Origin: Nemania diffusa
Lineage: Eukaryota; Ascomycota; Sordariomycetes; Xylariales; Xylariaceae
DNA: 64,000 nt
Direction of reading: 5' to 3'
Assembly (NCBI GenBank): GCA_038501195.1
Contig: JBBPUQ010000007.1
Coordinates: forward strand, 4,379,501 to 4,443,500
Notes under the pieces: generated by a model
What the model was told of the DNA's origin: nothing
Databases searched by the model: none
Seen by the model: only the letters and a program-made list of their open reading frames with translations
Position numbers and translations under genes: made by a program
Shown: piece after piece, positions 10,989-25,070 of the stretch
Position numbering within the stretch: the stretch's first letter is position 1
Layout of the letters: the number at the start of each line of letters is the position of its first letter

Positions 10989-13472
10989 GGTCTAAACTTT
11001 GGATGGTCTAGGTTACTCATCCCCTACACTGTAATTACAACCCTCAAGTCTGAATGCGATACATATCGGGGAACTGGCTAGCGAACGTTAGTTTGAATTA
11101 AGGAAGAGCCCAAGTTGATAAGGAGAGTGTTCGCCTCCGGAGTTTTGAGACCTGTTTCTCTTTTCGTTTTACTAGTCGATTATTATTAACTTATAACTAC
11201 GGAAGAGACTAGATATCATACATGTATATTATGGTCTGCTCAACAGATTTTTCTCGCGCAACGTGCCAAATACCCCCCCCATCGTAATCATCTCCTTCGT
11301 GTTTGTGGTATTAATTTTAGTATCATATCGCCGTGAATCGCTTCCCTTCACCGCGCTAAATCGTAATGTGCAGGGTAAATGTTCATATAAGAATAAGGAG
11401 TTGCTTTGAAAAGTTGGCCATGTGAGTTTGTCGACTCGTGTATGATCTTTACTAGGCAGACTGTACCAATATGATTTTTAAGTTGGCCTTGCATTACCAA
11501 TGTTGAAGTGAAGGGCCACCTAGGTAGTTATAGAGTGGTGGAATGAAATGGGCCCCGAATAGGTAGGTACCTACCTGCGCATAAATGGCCGTGCTAAGCA
11601 TGCAAAGCCTCTAGGAAGACGTCATCAACAAAAGGTCTGCATGAGATGGCCGGCTCTCCAACAACGACCCCGAATTTCGACACCTCCCATCTAACTTACC
11701 TTCCCTGGCCTTAGGCAGCTAAGTAAGGCAGTTATTCTCCATTGATTGGAGCTTGCTACCCTTGTTGTCAACTTACGTAGGTAGCATAACACTATTCCGG
11801 TACTTGACGAGCTTGGCGGTTTGACATGATCGATTACTGAACTCGGATGATCAACCTCAGAATTGGGTAAGCTGTTGGGGCAAATCATGGAGCGACGCGG
11901 GGCTAACGAAAGGGTCTCGGTCAACTGGACAAGAAGACTGGACTGCATAGGTAAAGTACCTAAGGTATTACAACTTTTGCTGGGTCCCTCCCGCTTGCAT
12001 CTAAGAGCTACCCCGGGATTTAAACAGAGGGCCGGCCCCACGTCAGGCCTAGTTGATGATGATCATAGGGCCGGGACATAGGCCTTGCCAGCTGTACTAT
12101 GATACCTGGACAAATCACTAGCCACTGGGTATAACGAGAAAGGGTATCTGAGGATTTAAATAACAGGTTGAAAGGTATGGAACATGGTAATAGGCGGATA
12201 GTAGGTAGTATTTCAAGAAAATTCCTAAGAAGGGTTTCAACCTGCAACAAGGTTTTATATATAGCTTGAGGTTGCAGTTTGCCGACTCTGGTACGACCTA
12301 CCATGCTCATTTGTATAATTCTTAATATGGACAAGGTCCAACATTCTAAGTGGATATTAAGACAACTAACTACCTAGATAGGTAGATCGTCTCAAAGTAT
12401 TTTGGGGAAGACTGTATAATTGGAATTCGATGTTTGCATTTTATTTCACCCCGACTGACTCAATTTAAGAATCGATAAATAAGTATTTACATGGTAGGTA
12501 GGCACCTATGGGCTGTACATGAGGTAAGTTAGGCGTTTTACTTACATCTAGTATTTTAGGTACTCAAGATAACGTGTAGGAGTGTTGAGAGAGGTACGTA
12601 CCTAACGTAGGTACCAAGTGTATTAAATGCTTCTGGACTTGGCGTGGACTTGGAATGCAGGCCACGTGATCTGATAGGAGCGGATTGGAAGTGGCCCCAT
12701 AATTGTTAGTGCTCAATTTTCGCAAAGTCCTGCAGGCGGACTGGGGTCCCAGAGAGAAATGGGCCCCAAGCCAGATCTGTCTGCTTACCGAGTTCGTGAC
12801 AGCCTACTACCTACCTACCTGTCCGTCTGCGTCTCCCTTCCCTCTGCATCGCGAGTGTATTCGTATTCACAGAATCATTACTTTGCACACGTCTGCCTCC
12901 AAGTTTTACGGTTGATACCACCTGATCCTGGCTGGCCTCTGCTATTCAAACACGGTGGTGGATTGTCTGACACGATTCTGCTGCACTGATTCGTGTTGGT
13001 ACTGATGTTGTTGGGAGTTGGCTGCGGTTGTTGGAGGTTGCTAGGTCTAAAATCACGTTGAACACGCTGTTCTGCGAAATACCAAGCCGCCCTTTTTTTT
13101 TAACCCCCCGTCATCGCGACGGCACCGTAATCGAGAGCGTGCACCGTCGCGTACGAGCCACCAACCGACAAACGCCATTCCTATCATCCACGCCTGTTCC
13201 GCATCCGCGCCAGCACCGACGCCGACGCCGACGCCAGCGCCGACATCACTAACAATTCATTACTAAGGTTCCTGCTCAAGTTACTCGGTCGGCGCCGCGA
13301 TAATCACCACCGCTACCACCAACCACTATTGTCATCACCACCAACACCACGGCAACCACTCCTACTGCCACCACAATTAAACACCACCACTGCCTGCGTT
13401 GGATGGACAGGTCTGCAATAATAAGCAACGAACCACATCCATCCTACCCCCGTTTTCCCTTTAGCTCTAATC
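10989..13472. other. Long intergenic region with dispersed TAGGTAGG motifs
   Basis: About 2.5 kb without a convincing gene. It holds several copies of a palindromic TAGGTAGGTACCTACC-like motif (near 11553-11575, 12373, 12495, 12590-12615, 12808-12820), a C8 run near 11272, a T-run/C-run near 13088-13107, and a CAC/GAC trinucleotide-rich leader at about 13195-13395 ahead of the next gene, probably its 5' UTR or promoter. Short frames here lack recognisable features. Confidence 0.55.
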
Positions 13473-16400
13473 ATGGCATCGCCCGCCGTCGCACTCCCCA
13501 ACGGCGTCGCCGCCCCGTCGCCCATGCATCTAGATGGCGACGCTGATGCCGCCTCGCAATCCATCAACGCCCTTCCTACTAAGCGCAAACGCGAATCGAG
13601 CCATGATCGTGACACCCAGCCAGACAGTGCCCACTCCCGCAGCACTGGCACGCCCGAGTCCGACACTTTCGATTCCTCCAAGCGCATCGAGATTTCCGCA
13701 GAGGCCATCCGTAATTACTATATACTTCTCGAGAGGTGCGGTATATCCCTGCATCCACCGAATCATTGTCGCATTGCATTCCCGTCACTACTCTTCTTTG
13801 CATGTAATTATTGGTACTGAAACTCAATGCTCATTCTTGCTCTTATATAGGCTCGACCCTACGCCCTCCATTCTCAAGCGCCAGCTCTCCGAGCCTGACC
13901 GAACTAGTGAGCCTCAGGCGAAACGGCATAAATCCGTAGAAGACAAGCTTCCACTCTCTATCGCCGACAAGGTGGCTCAGGACGCATATGACTGTGTCGA
14001 GACCATCATCGCCGATCTCACTTCATCTATCACCGACCAGCTTGCTGAACTGCGACACGTGGAAGAAGGAGAGGATTTTACAGCTTCTGACTCGGCCATT
14101 GCGCGTGTGCTTGAATTTAAGAAGCAGGTCCATGGGTTGTTCAAGCGGGAACTATCGTATCCCAGCCCTTCCCAGAGCCTTGAGGTACTGGAGGCACTTG
14201 ACCCTGCTAATGACCTACAATCGAATGCCAGCGGCAATGTTATGCTCAGTGTCTATGGCGAGGCCCCGAGACCACGGCAGCTGTACTCGAGTCTTCAACA
14301 ACCCATCGATGCGACTGCTGAATCGAATGTGGGCTTCCGCCCTCTTAGGGAAATTGGTCTACCTAACGGTATTAAGGTGGCCAAAATCGTTCCTTACTCC
14401 TTCCCTCCGCCTGTTGATAAGGACAAAAAGTCGAAGACGCTCGGCGAATTATTCCCAGCTCCGCGATCTCTCCCTTCGCTACCTCCACCAAAGGCTCCCA
14501 AAAGTACCACCAAAGGGGTCCACGTGGGTTGGCACAGGCCTGAGTTGACCGAGAAGTCTAAGTATAGAGCCGGGTCTTATTTTAGCCAACCCCTTTCCAC
14601 GGGAAAGTGGCTCGACTACAGCAATGCTTCGCCCACGTCCCAAACTATGACGAAGCAGCGCGAACGTGCCCTTAGCCTCGCAGGCAACAAACCCTCGTCC
14701 CTCGAATTGGAGACGTCTGAACTAGAGTCTCTTTTCCGCGGCGCATTCTCCAGCTTTGCACCCTCGAAAGACGACTCGGCCGCCATGGTGTCCTCGGGTT
14801 TGATTAGCCATACTCTATGGTGGCAGAAAATTGGACAACGCAATTTTGATCGATTGATCGAATCCGAACGTGCTGACAATGCTGTAGACGAGGGTGACGC
14901 GATGAAGGTGGACCAACCGGATGAAATCGACGAACAACTCATTCAGCGAGCAATTGACAATTGGGATGATAACGCTATTGATCCTAGTCTTGAAGAAGCT
15001 TGTTGTCCCCGGAAACCAGACAGCGAGAAAGATACTGATGATATCCTTGAAGATGTATCCGATATGATTCAGACCCTCATATCCTACCAGAAAAACCGCA
15101 ACTTGACGCTTCCTACAGCATCAAGTCAAAGTCGATATGCTTCGGATCCCGCACATAGCGACATGTTGACGCACGGAACACAAGTACAACCGGGAGAAGA
15201 GGAGACAGCCACGTACGAGGCCCTGCGGACTCAGCTTATGCTGATTATTCAGATGCTGCCGCCTTACACAGTTGCTCGCCTCAACTCGGACAAGTTGGAC
15301 GAGCTGAATATTTCGACCAAAATTGAAATCCGCACCGACGAGTATCAGGGTACCATGGAGGAAGATGAAGCGGCTGCCCGTGCTAGGGCTGCACAAAACG
15401 CTACCGCCGCCATGAACGCTAGGCCTGTTTCGCATCGGTCGTCTGGTTCATCCAGCAGCATGCAGTACGGTCAACAGTATCACCAGAATGCGACCCGGGC
15501 TCCCGCACAGACTCCACAGTTCTATCCCACTCAGACGCCAGTACGGCCACCGCAGCCTGCGATGCAACGAGCACCACAGACCATGCCACCAACCTACCAA
15601 CCAAGGCCTCCTGCCAATACGGGCTATCGTCCACCCAACGCCTACCAGAATACCGGGTACACCCAGCAATACAAACCAGCGTCGGGGTACTCTCAGCCTT
15701 CGTACACATCAACGCCGACACAAAACCGTCACATGTACACAACTCCAAACTCTAAATACGTCCCTGGTTACAACACCTTGGGCCACCTGGGTAACAACCA
15801 CTCTCCACAACCCCGTTTTCAAGCATACTCTCACCCGCCTAATACCCAACCGCCGCACTACACTCATCAGCCTTACCAAGCCCACCAGTCGCCGGCTCCG
15901 ACGCCGTCGCATGCGCCATATGGGCATTATACGAATGGTGGGGGCGCTTTGCCTCCACGGACGACATCGGCATCACCCCATATCCACCATCAGCAACCGC
16001 ATTCTCCCCATGTACCACCGCAGGGCTACCATCCCGGGGGCACTCCCACTCGTCAGCCCTCCTATAGTAACCAGCCTCACATGGCTAACAGTGCTCCGCG
16101 GCCCTACTACCCCCCATCCAATACACATATTCCACCTCCGATTCAAAACCACCAAGTGTCGAATCAACATCATAATCCCAACCAGGCAAGCCCGGCTCCA
16201 GGGACGTCGTTCCAAACATCCCTGAGCTCACATCAAGTGCAGCAAGCTAGTAGGTAGCGCCTTGTCTCCTTGTTATTTCATCGTCGCCTGGATACTCAAG
16301 GTAATACTACTTGTCGAGCATAGCTGCAAGCTGATGAAAACCAAACCACTAACTCTCTCCTATTGGCAGTGGATCAGGCCAAAGCTCGTTTTAATGCTCA

Positions 16401-16698
16401 GCAAAGTGCCCAGAAATCTAATGAAAGCCTAGGAAATGCAGTCTCTAGCCAAGGTCATCCAGGCCCTCCAGTTGGCCTCGGTGGTATCGGTCTAGGGGCT
16501 AACTCGGCTCAGATGGCAACCTCTAGATCCGGCAAACCTGGCGGCGTCAATTTCTCGCAAGCCAACCCAGGCCCCCAACCACATTTAAACGCGTCCGCTA
16601 TGACGAGCATACCACCCCCTATGAATGGCGCACCTTTATCACATGCTATGCCAACGTCGAACGGCACCATAATTCCACCTGCTGGTAAAGGAGCCTAG
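13473..16698 (+). CDS. Unrecognised Pro/Gln-rich probable nuclear protein (996 residues)
   Basis: Exon 1 13473-13735, intron 13736-13850 (GTGCGG...TATATAG), exon 2 13851-16249, intron 16250-16369 (GTAGGT, CTAAC branch, GGCAG), exon 3 16370-16698. The last intron skips an in-frame TAG at 16255 and keeps phase; the total is 997 codons. The N-terminus has a KRKR patch (residues 37-40) and a second KRHK near the start of exon 2, both nuclear-localisation-like. A helical segment follows ('IADKVAQDAYDCVETIIADL' to 'FKKQVHGLF') and then a conserved-looking block with 'VGWHRPELTEKSKYRAGSYF' and 'HTLWWQKIGQRNFDRLI'. Beyond about residue 612 it is low complexity, rich in Pro, Gln, Tyr, His and Asn. This composition suits a transcription or chromatin co-factor. 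A bromodomain-like RSC subunit is one possibility I could not confirm, so no function is assigned. Confidence 0.85.
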
Positions 16699-19127
16699 AA
16701 AGCTTTTATGTCAGAGGAGAGCAATCACAGTAGGGAATTGTCACAACGAGAAGTTCGATTTCACCCCTTGTACCCGCTCAAGAGGCCACATTCGAGAGGG
16801 TCGACCGGAAGTTCTTCACGGATTATTTAGTTGGGCAATGTGGCTGTGATTTTTTATTCCACAGCAGATCATAACCTGCTAGTGGTGAGGGTGGATGGAT
16901 GATCCAGATACATTGAGATCCCACATGTTTGGCGGTGTCGTCATGCTGTCTGATTTATGGTTTGGGGGCCGCAGTCTTCGATTGTGACCTATCGACGTAG
17001 CCTCAGAACATCTAGCGCGGTTCGAGTCTACTACTCAAACTTTTGTGGTTTCATCTCTTTTAGACATTGTGATTCTAAATCACTAGAAGACTCAAGGTTG
17101 AAAGAATACAACAAATGCGAGGGTTAAAATGAGCGTTTTAAAAATTCCCTTTTCTTGTACAGCAGCTTTTCGAGAGAGCACGGAACCGTGCGATACGCCG
17201 GCTCATCTAGGGCATGGAGTAGTGACTTGACTGAATTCGGCAGATGGGCTTGGGTTGTTCTCGTCATTGTGGGTGTCGTTGGTATTGGTAATCGGCGCCT
17301 GGTTCGCGCGGCCCCGACTCAGTTGAAGTCGAGGAGGAAAATTGTACGTTTCGCTGGACGGGCGGAAGACGACAGGAGAAGAAGTTGGGGCGGGACTGTG
17401 CTGTATAAAACGGACTTCTAGGGCCCCAAAAACATTAAGCGGTGTTTTAACCCCTCTGTATTACGTATGTAATTATTTGCGTACTAGCTGACAAGAAATT
17501 GTCTGGGACTAGAGCCGGGCCTGAGAGCCCTCCTTTAGATCGGTCGGTTGGCTGGGAGGCTTGCTGAGTCCCTGGGAAAATAGCGCGGTTCTAGGTTGAC
17601 AGATACTAATTCTACGCGTATTGTTTTATGGATTTGGCTAACTTGCTCATTGATTGATTTGGACAGTTCGTCTTTACATGCTAATGGATCATGCGTTTGG
17701 TTCTGTGTAGATAACTTGCCCTGAGGTTGGGAAGGCATCTCGCCTGGAGATGGCTGTAGATGTTGTAGATGTAAGTGGGAGGTAGGTACCATGAGTTAGC
17801 TAAGTGAAGATATTAGACAATGAACAGACACTCTAAACATGGTGCCTCTTCAATCGCTTTCCTGCTTATCTACCTGGGTGAAGTATACTGCATACCAGCT
17901 TTCGTTATCTAATAATTCAACAATCCCCATCTTTACGCAGCACGTCCCACTGTACGAGCTTTTATCCAGCACGGTCTAATATTCCAGAAGACTACCTAAC
18001 CTACCTAAGACGACTATGAAACTTAATCTGCAATGTCACAGCTGAACAGCACGTACGACCATAGCCTCCAGAGAACTCGGCATCCCGTCCGCTCTGCCCT
18101 AGATAAGCTGGAGAGCGCCAGATCAGTAGTCGGGTCGGTGACGACCGGCGAATCCCTGGTGTTGTACGTTTTTTTTTTTTTCGATGGCAGTCTGGTTTAC
18201 CTTATAGAGTATCGAGTGGGCGCGTTATATATTATAAGATGCCTTCACATGAGATGTGGTTGTAACTTAGGAATATAGGCGTTTTAGAGTTATGTGTCTT
18301 TCTCAGCTCTAACTTGAAGCGTTATAATTTAGCTTATACACATCATTTGCCAAGTGTCACTTCTCATTCTCATATTTGATTGGCAGCAATGAAAACTGTC
18401 AATACAATAATCTCGAGTTCTGGCTCCGAGATTCCAATACTCATTATTTCCTCTACATAGTTATCACACGCTATCCTTCATAGTTCACGTGTCTTACCCT
18501 GCCCTCTATATAATACGATTTAGGCTTTCCGGATCCTTATGCAGTTGATACAAAATACATGGCGAACACGAGGATAATCAAAGCGTATTACAATGACAGA
18601 GCAGTATGTGTAGCCAGGGCCAAACTGTATTTCAATTTCTGCCCAGCAACTATCTCCTCCTCACCTCGCCTCTCTCATCTCATCATCCTTATGACGTATG
18701 ATATGGTTGGTATATACAGGAGCCGGCAACGTCAACACCGGCACAATAACTAACACCGTCCGTGTAAGAGCGCGTTGAAGCAGCAGAGGTTGTTGAATGA
18801 CCCAAACCCGGAAAGAAGCCGCCGAGACTTTTCCCTTCTCGGTGCTCTTGATACCCTTGTTAAAACAAACCGCAACTTGCAACGCCTGATGAATGCATGC
18901 AAGGTATATTTCCACAGACTTGTTGGTCTCGTCCATTTAGCCACCGTGAACCGATCCATGTAGTGTTAAAAATGATGACAGAAAAAAAAAAGATATCGCG
19001 CGCTCCCCAGAGAACAGTTGAGTTGCCCCCGTTTTTTCCCGCCTACTCGTCTAGGTTGAACCCACGATGCAGCCCCGACACGCCTTACCCTAACCTGTAA
19101 TTCCAGAACTAGTAAATGAAGAGTTGT
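16699..19127. other. Intergenic, convergent gene ends
   Basis: About 2.4 kb between the Pro/Gln-rich gene and the SHMT gene, which run tail to tail. It has a T14-class run near 18170, an A-run near 18984 and TAGGTA motifs near 17783 and 17995. Frames are short (up to 91 codons) and mutually overlapping; none recognised. Confidence 0.5.
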
Positions 19128-20802
19128 TTAGATACCGGCGTCGACTCTCCAGCCCTCGACAGGGAGGGGGAAAGTCTGGCACCAGGCAGCGACCTCCTTC
19201 TTCAGGTCGTTGATCTTGGCAACCTCGCCGCTGGCGACCTTGGCCCTGAAGTCCTTGAGCTTGTTAGCTTCCTTGGGTAGGCTCGCCTGGACCTCCTTGC
19301 AGATCTTGATAGACTGGTCAATGTAATCGGCGACACGCTCGAAGTCTTGCTCGCCGAAACCGCGCGAGGTCATGGCGGGGGTACCGATGCGCAGGCCACC
19401 TGGCGTCAGGGCGGACTTGTCACCGGGGACACTGTTCTTGTTGCAAGCAATGTTGAAGTTCTCGAGAACAGCCTCGACTCGGGCGCCATCCAGAGGGATA
19501 GGGCGCAGATCGAGCAGAACCATGTGTGAGTCAGTGCCACCGGACACCAAGGTGTAGCCGAGGGCATTGAACTTGACCTCGAGGGCCTTGGCGTTGGCGA
19601 CGACCTTCTGCTGGTACGACTTGAACTCGGGGGTAGCGGCCTGCTTCAGGGCAACGGTAAGAGCGGTGATGGTGTGGTTGTGGGGACCGCCCTGGTGACC
19701 AGGGAAGACGGAGAAGTTGATCTTCTCCTCTAGATCGTACTTGATCTCCTTTCCGGTCTTATCGGTGCTGCGTACGCCCTTGCGGAAGAAGATCATGGCA
19801 CCACGAGGACCACGGAGCGACTTGTGGGTAGTAGTGGTGACGACATCAGCGTAGGGGAAGGGAGATTTGATGCACTCGGCAGCGATCAGGCCAGAGATGT
19901 GGGCCATATCGACGACGAGGTAAGCGCCGACCGAATCAGCAATCTTGCGCATGCGGGCATAGTCGATCTCGCGGCAGTATGCCGAGGTACCGGCAACCAA
20001 GATCTTGGGGCGGAACAGTTGAGCGTTCTCCTCGAGCTTGTCGTAGTCAATGATGCCAGTCTCGATGTTTACTCGGTAAGGCATGGTCTGGAAGTATGTG
20101 GAAACAGCAGAGATCCTGCGAGTAACCGAGTTAGCTCTATGCCGCAGAAAGGACGATGCGTGGCCGTCAATTGGCAATTGGCTCTTACTTCTTAGCAGGG
20201 GTCTGGTAACCGTGGCTCAAGTGACCACCGTGGGGAAGATCCAGACCCATCAGCCGGCCCCCAGGAGCCATGATGGCCTGGTAGACCTGCAGGTTGGCAG
20301 GGCTACCGCTCAAGCACTGAACATTGACACCCCACTTCGCCGAGTCGAGGTGGAAGGCCTCGAGAGCGCGCTTCTGGCAAAGCAGCTCAATGGCATCAAT
20401 GTGCTCGTTGCCACCGTAGTAACGGGCGCCGGGGAGACCCTCAGAGTACTTGTTGGACATGGGAGATCCTAGCGCATCGAAGACGGCACGGGATGTGACA
20501 TTTTCGGAGGCGATGAGGATGATGGACTCTCTCTGACGCTGGATTTCTTTTTTCTGCCCAGATCGTTAGCAACCTAGTTAGTCTATAGTCTACTGAGCTG
20601 CATTACACGCAAGTGCAAGCTCTCGAGGCAATTGGTACGCACCATAATCTCAGCAACCTCGGGGTCAGAATCCACGAGGGACTTCTCGAGCATCTAGTGT
20701 GACATGTCAGCATCAATTCACTTGTAGTAGGTAGCTTATCGCAGGTCCCGTCTATCCGGCACTAACATCTCTGTGCTCCTTGGAGAGAGCGTAGGAACCC
20801 AT
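19128..20802 (-). CDS. shm2: Serine hydroxymethyltransferase, cytosolic type
   Basis: Four exons: 20802-20767, 20693-20643, 20553-20189 and 20115-19128 (480 codons with stop, 479 residues). Introns start GTTAGT, GTGCGT and GTAAGA and end TAG, CAG and CAG, with branch sites such as GCTAAC. The product begins [12 protein letters not shown] with no mitochondrial presequence, so it should be the cytosolic isozyme. Family landmarks include '[24 protein letters not shown]', 'YYGGNEHID' (substrate and PLP contacts), '[10 protein letters not shown]', and the PLP-binding lysine in TTTTHK (about Lys249). It interconverts serine and glycine with transfer of a one-carbon unit to tetrahydrofolate, feeding purine, thymidylate and methionine synthesis. 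Length matches the family. Upstream, on the coding strand, is a purine-rich stretch (C/T-rich on the plus strand near 21110-21150) typical of strongly expressed fungal genes. Confidence 0.97.
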
Positions 20803-23800
20803 GGTGACGGTTGGGGCGATTGTGACGATAGTAATTGAATGAAGGGAAGACGAGGAATGGATGGCCAGGTAGAATGCAGGCTCGAGAGGACACGGTGTAG
20901 ATGTATATGTCTGCGAAAGAAAGAAGAAGAGAGAGAATGTGTGGGTTGGGAGAAGTTGAGATGGAGCTCGAGGGGCTGACTGAAAATTGGAGGGGAAAGA
21001 GAGGCGAAGATAAAGCAGATATGCAACTATACGTAGGTATCTGTCTATCAAGGTAGTATTGTGCTGAGATGGTGGGGCTTGTTAGGTCTCTTAGTGACTT
21101 AGTCTCACTCTCCTTTCTGTTTCTCTCTCTTTCTCTTTCCCTCTCACTTTTCTGCGCCGATGGCCGGATGGCGGGGTGAATGAGTCCCTGGATACGCTAT
21201 ATGCTCATCTCACACTAGCAATTTAGTAAGCTAAGCTTGATGGGTCTGAACCCTGTACAACTAGCCAATCATATGCTGTAGAGCTGCCCTGTCATAGCAC
21301 TTACTCTGGTACGACCACCTATTGCCAGCCGGAGCCAGACCTTGATGGCCTAGAGATCCAGAAACTCAGGAATGCTCTCTGCCGATTAAGGACATTTCCG
21401 TCACGCCCCGACATCTCCGTCCCCACTCCACACGATTCGTCATAGATACTTACTACCTCCCTCTAGAGATATCTGTTCCCCTACGATGAACACCTCATCG
21501 GCAGGCGGCTCACTCACGCCGTCGTCCGCCGTCATGCTCCGTAAACCCGCTTAGTTCGGAGCGCAAAGACGGCGAAGTTTCGGTGTCTGGCCACTAAGAT
21601 CTATCATCTTGATGTCTGTCACCAAAGCCGAAACCCGTGGTGTGAGCCGAAGTTGGCCGCTTACTAGACTATCACATGGCCATCAAGGTCCCGATTGCTG
21701 GCCGTATGATGGGTAATCATACAGGTCACGTGACCGGTAGTCCCAAGCCGAAGGCCTCTCTATTATCATATCATCGTTGCAAACTGTAGACGGAAGAATA
21801 CATATACGTGAATGTAACATGATCGCCTATCTCCTTTACTTTTACTGTCTTGTTCACCTTGAATCTCATGAAGTCATGTAAACCAGAATGATAATTCTGA
21901 GTTACGACTCATCGGATCTTCGGTCTCAGACTCCACGCCACGGTCTTTGTGTTGACCATGGCGACCCTTGGACGTATAGCTCCGTCATGGATGACAAGCG
22001 ACTTTGGCTCAACAAGACTCTTCATCCCGTCCAGTCGCAAGATGTTAGCCGATTTAATGAAGGCATATAGTATGCTGCCACCGAGGCGGGGTGCAACTGT
22101 TGCCCAAGGAATGAGAGTCGGATCGCTAGCTTTCCAGCTGGCACCGATGTTATAGGCTGCTGTACTCAATCGGCCACTGTTCCGGTACTCCAGGTTGCAG
22201 TATTTACTACTGCATTCACTGAGCGCTGTAACTAACTGTTAAGCACCAATCTCGTCTTTTTTTACAAACATACGGCGTTTCTGGCTCAGTTTGGGAAAAT
22301 CGGGTTCGTTCGGGCACATTTGAGCGAGCCATTGCTGGTATGGAGGTGAATTGTATGGTTCGTTGAGGCAGAATACATAAATAAACTTAGTCTTATACTT
22401 CAATAGTCAAATCGACTCCGTTATCTCGGCGCTGATAATTAATAGACGAATTTATAATCTGACCTAGGCGCCCACATCACGTAGAGACCTCGGCCTTGGT
22501 GCAGTACATAGGCCAAAATCTAAAAGGGAGATGATTTTGGTCAGATAATAGGGCCTAGGATTTGTTTGCGAGTCGCCATCTTGGAACCGATATTAATCTT
22601 AAGCGCTTCTAAAATTCACAGAAAGGGAGTATGTAAGTATGCAAGTTTATCACTGCTGGCTTACTCTACTACCTATAATAAGGGATAATTATGAGCACGA
22701 TTCTACGAGTTTGGTAGAATGAATATATTCTATATACACGCCCGGTAGTTTTTAAATGCACTCTATAGCCTCAAATTGACTCGTAGCTCTATCTACCAGT
22801 AGCTATGTGGGAGTATTCCTCGCTAAGAACCGTCATGGGTCGGAGAGGCGGGAGGCAGCGTTTTCCGTAACTTAACGAGAAATATATGTACGCAACTCAT
22901 ACGCGTGATAATCTCTCTGAGCGAGAAGTTATCAAACCTCTCTTGAGCCGGTTCATCGAACTGAACTTGGATCTTCCGGAGAACGAAGAAGAGAGCACGT
23001 AATCTGTCAGGTGATAAAGTAACAAGACCCTACAGGGTGGTTATATCTATGGATTTGGTTATATATAAGGGACCTTCGGTTCCCCTTATAGATCTAGGAG
23101 ATCAGGAATCAATGAATCTATCTATTGAGCCCTAAACTACACCTTCCTAGCTGCGACAGGACTTCTATTCACTTTGTGACCCCCTTCTCTGACATAATCC
23201 GATGTTAATACTAACTTATACTCTAACTTTAATGCTGGGTTGTAACTGCTGCTAAGAGGACTCGTGTTGATGATGATAAAGTTGGCATCGTCCCTGTCAG
23301 TAGGCGGGCTAAAGAAGAATAGAAGCTTGTGTATCCGTTTATCCTGCACGACGTGAGAAGCTCGCTATTCGCATGTTTCCATCCTCGCCCGAGTATTGAC
23401 AGACTCAAGTAAGTAACGGGTATTTCTGATATCTAACAGTCTTCTATATCACTAGAAAACACCTCAAGCGAAGATATCGACAACTATAGGACTAGGTTAA
23501 ATGGTATTAGGGGAGGTTTCTAGAGTCTAGCGACATGACGGCTCCTACACATAGCTAAATACTCTGTGAAATAAGACTAGAAAAGCCACAACATGGCATA
23601 AGTGATAAGAAACGGGGTCAGGTGAAGCGCTAGAGATGCGGCTCAACAGAAGAGAGTTGGGGGGTATATTTACACGATTCCGTTTTCGAGAGATCAGCCG
23701 ATCCTATCGCTTGTAAGTGGCACCAGGTACAGCCATTGCAACGACATCTTAACTTCATTTAACCCGAGCTGCTGCTAAGAGGCTGCTGTAAGGACATTTT

Positions 23801-23891
23801 AGAACTCCATGCGCATGACTCTGCCGTCTTTATAGCAATGGCAGAACTCTACCGGGGCGTCGAGCCGAGGGTCGCAATTGACGGACAATTT

Positions 23892-23906
23892 GGGGGGGGG
23901 GGGGGG
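23892..23906 (+). repeat. G15 homopolymer
   Basis: Fifteen consecutive G residues in otherwise mixed sequence. Long G runs are prone to length errors in sequencing and could form G-quadruplex structure; it lies inside a doubtful 72-codon frame (23838-24056) and would make its phase unreliable. Confidence 0.9.
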
Positions 23907-25070
23907 CTGGTGCATCTAGTGGAAGTGGTACTTCAGAAGAAGTTGAATCGGACGGCCTGTGTCAAACTTGAAAGCCTGGACCTGGTGCTGGACTTCAATG
24001 TCAACAAATTCATATATATCGATCATGATTACGACGACGGAATTGAGCACGAGTAAATTTAGCTTTATAGTAGGAGCAAGGGGGTGATTAAAGAGGTTCA
24101 ATTCTCATTCTTGTTACGTGTGTTGATTTTTAATATATATAATGATGCACGAATGCTCTCATAAACTCGCTTGAGTTCTTCTTTTCTTCATGAAATTTTG
24201 ATTAGGGAGCAATGGAATGTATCTATTGATTGATGTCTTTACGAAACTCTCCCGGCGAGAAATAAACTAATGACTCTAATTGTTTCAGATCTCTGCACCT
24301 ATCTTTAAGAGAGACCTAAATGAAGGCTTCTGCTAAACAGACATTAAAAATATAGAGCAATTGATCATAGAGTTAATAGAGTTCATCACGATGTTTAGGA
24401 AGGGGATACATAAGATAGTCAATAGGGCTTATCAGATAGTTCAACTGGTTAAGGTTTCTAGGCAACTCTATGCACTCAAAGCTTACGTCAAGGGGTAAGT
24501 GATATATCACTTGAGAAGTGATACATCAACCACGTAATATTATATATTTAGGTAAGTATCTTGCACGCGTGGACGACTCACGCCATCAACATAACACTTT
24601 ATGCTCGGAACACTCGGCCGTCGTAGCGCTTTGGTGAAAACTTCTCTCTCACTAGACTAAGCTGTCCATCATCTGTTAGTTTAGAGAGAAAGATAAACGA
24701 TCTTGCAGGTTAAGTAGTCATTTTTAGTCGTAAGAATTGCCATTAAACTAGTGCGGGTAGATTGATACCTAAAACCAATAGGGCTAGGGTGCCAAGAGAA
24801 GTTATATATGGAGGTAGCTAGCTCTCGCTGCCTTTCATTCATTAGGTGCACTTTGGTTATGTAGACTGATCTTGAAGCCTGTACCTCTATCCTTCTTAAA
24901 ACGGAGGCCTAAAACTTGGAATCGAGCCTTAAAAATTTTCACAGAGAATTGTGGTCTAAGTCTGTAGTTACCGGCGGGTTTCACTATGTATAGGTATGCT
25001 TGGAGAGTTTCAAGATAAGGCTAGTTATGGGTACTCTGTACGGCGACGTCATGAAGACAATTTCTGGGGG

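Noticed and set aside
21909..22169. 86-codon minus-strand frame with protein-like composition
   Set aside because: No ATG at its start, no extension through plausible splice sites and no recognised family; possibly a gene relic, but not supportable.
23838..24056. 72-codon frame starting with ATG across the G15 run
   Set aside because: The homopolymer makes the phase unreliable and encodes a poly-Gly stretch; no context supports a gene.
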